From Fulvia fulva (taxonomy: Eukaryota > Ascomycota > Dothideomycetes > Mycosphaerellales > Mycosphaerellaceae), in the NCBI RefSeq assembly GCF_020509005.1, contig NC_063013.1, positions 3,224,001 to 3,288,000 on the forward strand: DNA of 64,000 nucleotides. Reading direction: 5' to 3'. Shown here piece by piece: positions 59,883 through 64,000 of this stretch. The number at the start of each line of letters is the position of its first letter. Positions within the stretch are counted from its first letter, which is position 1. The notes under the pieces are model-generated. The model was not told the DNA's origin. It made no database searches and saw only the letters and a list, made by a program, of their open reading frames with translations. A program made the position numbers and the translations under genes.

Positions 59883-61390
59883 CTATGCCTCTGGCGGGTA
59901 GACCACAATTCGATCCAAATCAGCACCCTTCGTACCATTCCCATTCGACAAACCTCCAACCGTAATCGTATTATTACTCCCCTCAGCCAGCGTCAACTGC
60001 AGCGGCGTCGACAGAATAATACTCTTATGCGTATCCCGCTGTCGCAACTCATGCACCTCAGCCTCATTACCATTGACAACAACACTGCTGATCCGTCTCA
60101 AAATCCACGTCCCACCAATGCGATCTGGCGAACCACCTGGCTGATCACCATATCCCATGTCATCAGTGTTTTGGTAGTAGAATGACACCCACTGCGGCTT
60201 GCCGGTACCTTCGATGCCTTCGAAAGTGACAGTGCTTTCGTTGCCGTCGATACCGGTGACGATGACACCGCCACTGGCGAAGTTTGCTTCCTGCTTGAAG
60301 GCGTCGCCGGCGACTTGGGCGTCTTTGGCGAGGTATGTTGTGCCGTTGACGGGTGTGTACTCGCCAGTCTTGACGTCTAGGTCGTATACGTCGTGCCAAG
60401 CGAGCTCCAGTGTCTTCTTGTCGTCGTCGATCTCCATTGGTAGCCAGATATATCGACTTTCCCATACAGATCGTGAGTCCCACTGGTCCCCGAGGTAGAG
60501 GTACGTTGTTTTCTTGGTCCCATTGATGGCAAGCGAGTAGCCGGATTGCGAGTTGTAAGTCCTGGTGTTCAGAGGTGCGACGAAGAATGGCTGTGACCAG
60601 GGTCCGGAAAGTGAGTCGGCTCGGAATGCCACGACGTTGTTGGGTCTGTAGCCAGTCTTGTGGCTCATCAGAGCATAGTAGCTTTTCTCAGTCTGAATGA
60701 TTGTCGGTGCCTCCAGGTCAAACTTGTCCCATCGATACACCACTTCATCCAATGCAGTGATGTTGTCGTTGAAGCTCGTCAAGTACACATCACGGCCCTC
60801 GACACGATCTCCGTTGGAGTACAGGGCGTATGTCTTGCCATCTTTGTAGTCGGTGAAGATGCCGAAGTCTTGCGACCAGTTTCCAAGCGGAGCAGTGGCA
60901 TCGACGAATGAGTATGGTCCTGCGATATTGTCCGATGTTGCGAGGCCTTGCAGCAGCCAGCCGTATGAGCTGTTGTCGGCGTGCCACCACATATGGTACT
61001 GGTCAGCTTCCTCGCTCCATACCACTTTCGGGCGTTGTATGATGTGCTCTGGGCCGATGTAGGGATGACCTTCGATTGGTTCTGATAGAATCTTTAGCTA
61101 TATGTGTACACAATGCAGTGTCAAGAGTGCGCACCCAAGGCAAGACCGTGATACTCCCACGTTGCCAGATCATCTGAGCTATAGACTGAAATGCCCCCAC
61201 CTTCTGGCTCCTCCTGTGTCTTGTGCTCACCAAACCAGTAGAACTTGCCGCTGTCTTGGTCGACTGTGATATCGCCAGCATGAGCATTGACAAAGTTGCC
61301 CTCAGTGTCGAGCCATCTTCCGCCGGGTACGATGTACTTGGCACTGGAACTCAATGCCAAGCCAAGTGTGCATAGTGTCGTGAACAACAT
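59883..61390 (-). CDS. Secreted glycoside hydrolase, GH43-like (exo-beta-1,3-galactanase type) with C-terminal carbohydrate-binding-like domain
   Basis: Exons 61390-61135 and 61081-59883 (53-bp intron gtgcgc..atcag, phase 1) give 484 residues. A signal peptide begins MLFTTLCTLGLALSSSA. The five-bladed propeller opens with YIVPGGRWLDTEGNFVNAHAG, then GKFYWFGEHKTQEE, SSDDLATWEYHGLAL, RPKVVWSEEADQYHMWWH, WSQDFGIFTDYKDGKTYALY, EAPTIIQTEKSYYALMSHKTG and YLYLGDQWDSRSVWESRYIWLP. The order and the galactan-type opening suggest exo-beta-1,3-galactanase, which trims arabinogalactan side chains. The last about 125 residues resemble a CBM35-like beta-sandwich (GKPQWVSFYYQN..GGTWILRRI..ADLDRIVVYPP). Catalytic residues are not assigned. 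The start at residue M of the signal peptide replaces a longer upstream frame without signal features. Confidence 0.85.
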
Positions 61391-61983
61391 GTTGGCGCGA
61401 TGTTGTGAGTCAGGTCTTGAACAGATGCAGGTCCTCGACAATTATATCATCAGTATCAAGCAAAATGAGGTCAATCGATTCCGGTGTATCTCTGCCCGAA
61501 CTCCTCGTGCCAAGCTTCTTGGTAGGACAACACGCTGATGATCACGGGTGGCCACAAACTCATGCTACACAAACCTGCAAGCATAAGTCCAGATCCTTGC
61601 GTCGATAGCAGTGAGGTTCAATTTCTCCGTCTTGATCGGGACACTGTGCTGCCGTAATGTCTGTGCTGAGCCTTAGTCAGTGCGCGGCTTGCGCCAATCC
61701 AAAGCCTTCAGAAGGCCTCTTTACAACAAGGGCGGTGGAAATAGTTCGTTGCCGCCGAGCGCGTCGTCATCTTCGCTACAAACAACGTTGCCTGAGACTG
61801 CCGGCGTGCTAGAGCAATGCGTAGAACATAGCACCTACACGGGGCGCTCGCGCATTGCTGTAGCCTTCTCGAACCTAAGACCGTCTGACCACGCTCGTGT
61901 TGCAATGGCCACTCGCTGCACTGGCCCAAGCGGAAATCACCTGTCAATAGCTCTTGCACGGCATAGACAGCATGCAGACTGGA
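61391..61983. other. Upstream region of the GH43-like gene; no gene seen
   Basis: 593 bp holding the promoter of the GH43-like gene and the 3' flank of the next minus-strand gene. No regulatory motif could be named. Confidence 0.5.
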
Positions 61984-63150
61984 TCAAGTGATGACAGCTT
62001 CATACTCCGCCGTGGCGGAACTCTTCTCCTTCGCGATCGTCTCTTCCAATGACGCCCAGAAGCCTCCCAGAATGTCGTCCATGATATTGGCCGGCTCCTG
62101 CGACAGATCATCGACATCTCCCAAGATCCAGTCTCCACGCTTCGGCCGACCCGAAAACTGTTCGACGAATTTCCAAATCGACTGCGCTGGGCCCATGACC
62201 AGACCTTGTGTGAGACCTGCAACAAGTTCGAATATGAGGCCATGCATGAAGCCAATGGCGTCCTCGATACCGAGCGGGGTGGTGACGTAATCCACCATCC
62301 AAGTGTCCATCTTGTTGATGCGATTGAGAAGAGTGCCCTTAGCATCCCATAACTTATCGATATACTCATTGAAGTGCGTTAAGGTCTGCTGCATGCTGTC
62401 ATATGGCTCGAATTGCTCGTAGAAGCGGTCGCCGGATATGATGGATAGAATCTGCTCTTTGTAGCCAGAGAACTTGTTGAGAGGCAGCCCGGTGTAGGCG
62501 TCCTTGAGTGGGAACTCTATGATCCGTGCTGTGACTGGCACAAGTTTGTCGCTAGGTGCCGAGTATGTAAGACTCTCGTCGATATCTGCTACATCCAGAG
62601 GCTCATCTTCAACCACAAAGTGGACGAGCGCGGGAGGTCTTGTCGACCACACTCCGCAGAGGAAACCAGCGGTACCCGAGCACTGGGCGTAGAAGAAGCC
62701 ACTTGCATTGAGCGGCTTGTGAGCGTGAACACACTGAAGCGCATGGTTGAAGGCTCCATCCCATTCCAGATTGTACGTTGGGAAGCCATACCATGCCAAC
62801 CAGACCCATTGCTCCTTCGGCATCTTGGCAGTGGCACGGCAGCTGGTGTACTCTTCCGGCAGGAGCAATCCTAGCTTGGCGGTCCAGTCATTGCTGTTGA
62901 TTCTCATGAGATGGAAGTCATTGTGGGTGTCTTGGAAGTCCCGAAAGCTAGGCACGCCACCACCTACTCCCCAGTCATGCAGCGAGTCCTTGATCTCGTA
63001 CAGAAACTTGTCTGTGTTTTCAGTGATATGACGGTTGTGCCAGATGCTAAAGCCAATGCCGCCGAAGACTGCGCTGAAGATGGGCAGGATGGTAATGGGC
63101 AGTGTGAGGAGCAGGAGGCCCTTGATGGCTCTTCCGATAGTTCTGAACAT
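61984..63150 (-). CDS. Membrane-anchored protein of unknown function
   Basis: A 388-residue single-exon gene. Residues about 9-38 form a long hydrophobic helix (LLLLTLPITILPIFSAVFGG) after a basic start MFRTIGRAIKG, so it is a signal anchor or uncleaved membrane segment with the rest on one side. Next come DWGVGGGVPSFRDFQDTH, a Cys-containing central part (C-X14-16 spaced Cys in TSCRATAK, ALQCVHAH, YAQCSGT, FLCGVWST) that may form disulfides, a HFVVEDEPLDVADIDESLTY segment and a helical, acidic C-terminus. The Cys and a Trp-rich stretch (QWVWLAWYGFPTYNLEWDG) favour a secretory-pathway location. I do not recognise a characterised family; the coherent composition and single clean frame make it a real gene. 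Confidence 0.75.
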   Translation of the reverse strand: MFRTIGRAIKGLLLLTLPITILPIFSAVFGGIGFSIWHNRHITENTDKFLYEIKDSLHDWGVGGGVPSFRDFQDTHNDFHLMRINSNDWTAKLGLLLPEEYTSCRATAKMPKEQWVWLAWYGFPTYNLEWDGAFNHALQCVHAHKPLNASGFFYAQCSGTAGFLCGVWSTRPPALVHFVVEDEPLDVADIDESLTYSAPSDKLVPVTARIIEFPLKDAYTGLPLNKFSGYKEQILSIISGDRFYEQFEPYDSMQQTLTHFNEYIDKLWDAKGTLLNRINKMDTWMVDYVTTPLGIEDAIGFMHGLIFELVAGLTQGLVMGPAQSIWKFVEQFSGRPKRGDWILGDVDDLSQEPANIMDDILGGFWASLEETIAKEKSSATAEYEAVIT

Positions 63151-63701
63151 CTTCTCGATGCTGTGATGCTTGGGGATGACTGATCAAAGCCATCTTGGTA
63201 TGTTTCGCGGCCTGACAAACAGTGTGGTTTGCCTCTCGGCGCAAGTGGTATGCCAAAAGGAGGTGGCAAGGTCGCAACGGCGATGAGATCATCCGGCCCG
63301 AGGTGGGGCGGGGAGCCAAGGTCACTGGGTCCGCGCGGCATGTTCGCGTTCCGTTTGTCGTCAGCGCTCACAGGCAGGCACGGCAGGGTCCTCGGCGTTT
63401 CCCACTGCCACTGACTCGCTGGCAGAAAAGATGCCTCGATACTTCCGTTCCCCCCAGATCGCCGCCTTCCCCCCAGCAATACCCACAATTCAGATATAGC
63501 CATATAGGCTCCTGTATCAAATGGCATTCAATATCGCATCAATTCAAGCTAATGTTATCGCGTCTAATCGCGTTGTTAGGTTGTTATGGGCTCGCAGCGG
63601 CACTAGGAGGTGATCTCGAAATCCGCCCTCCTAGGACCTCATTTTTCGCACTTTCTCAAGCCTAATCTCATCCATTACAACACTACTACCTCAATATCGA
63701 C
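63151..63701. other. Divergent intergenic region at the right edge of the gene island
   Basis: 551 bp with no supported gene. Composition is normal to about 63,540, and then TpA-rich, CpA-poor words become more common. Confidence 0.5.
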
Positions 63702-64000
63702 ATGGACGATTACGAGACGGTGTTGTTAGTATCACAGCCACCTACTATCGACCTTACCGCCGCCGCCGAACCGCCTATACTACTAGAAACACCTTGTTTT
63801 GACCGCTCCGACTCAGATGCGCGTAGGCGTCGAAGAACGCGGTCTATCACCTCTCACACCTTTATACGACCTTAATATTCAAAACGCTCTATATTACTAC
63901 GGCCTCAGAAGTACGCGTTGATTATGAAGCCGGTACTAGATAGTCCTATACCGCGAGAAGACACGTTCTCTAGCGAGAAGGAATTGACCGATTACTACTA
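63702..64000 (+). pseudogene. Broken reading frame of unknown type, cut by the window edge
   Basis: From ATG 63702 a frame runs 57 codons (MDDYETVLLVSQPPTIDL.., then an Arg-rich SDARRRRRTRSIT) to TAA at 63873-63875. The same frame then continues open for about 41 codons to the end of the window. The stop could have come from CAA by a RIP-type change, and the region is moderately CpA-poor. It may be the start of a transposon protein or a decayed gene; no domain can be named. Confidence 0.35.

Noticed and set aside
43180..63150. Secondary-metabolite gene cluster around the MFS transporter
   Set aside because: There is no synthase, oxidase or cluster regulator; the neighbours are housekeeping genes.

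Overview
The window looks like a chromosome segment from a filamentous ascomycete (Pezizomycotina, perhaps Dothideomycetes; the class is a guess). The signs are short GT..AG introns of about 50-60 bp (one of 139 bp), Tad-like LINEs, chromodomain Gypsy elements, and a strong signature of repeat-induced point mutation (RIP). In the RIP-affected stretches CpA and TpG are almost absent, TpA is in excess, CpG is kept, and coding frames are full of TAG/TAA. I recognise no RNA gene, CRISPR array or bacterial feature.

Layout. (1) 1 to about 40,900 is a gene-free nest of transposons. A plus-strand Gypsy (G1, 1-9914, running off the left edge) carries LINE A (508-5438). It abuts an older minus-strand Gypsy (G2, 9915 to about 33,280), which is split by LINE B (11441-14298), LINE D (14927-20213) and LINE C (20697-30608). 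LINE C is itself split by LINE E (24568-29491), the only element with intact frames and no RIP. A perfect (TTA)53 array (33281-33440) contains the insertion point of a complete chromodomain Gypsy (G3, 33440-40054). (2) About 40,900-63,540 is a normal gene island: RNA polymerase III subunit RPC4/Rpc53, an MFS transporter, the tRNA Gm18 methyltransferase Trm3, mitochondrial EF-Tu, a 3-hydroxyisobutyryl-CoA hydrolase (Ehd3/HIBCH family), a Sac-domain phosphoinositide phosphatase, two unknown genes, a secreted GH43-type glycosidase and a membrane-anchored unknown protein. (3) From about 63,540 to the end the composition drifts back toward RIP, with a broken reading frame at the edge.

The island genes are mostly housekeeping and do not form a pathway or an obvious metabolite cluster. 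Two divergent promoters stand out: MFS/trm3 (319 bp) and tuf1/HIBCH (536 bp, both products probably mitochondrial).

The most notable observations concern retrotransposons. LINE A is a chimera with a foreign 1.08-kb 5' module. LINE E has overlapping ORFs (TGATG) and a very short leader. The LINEs end in tetranucleotide-type tails and sit at target sites resembling those tails. The G3 LTRs differ by exactly two 162-bp tandem units. I did not find a clearly new host system.
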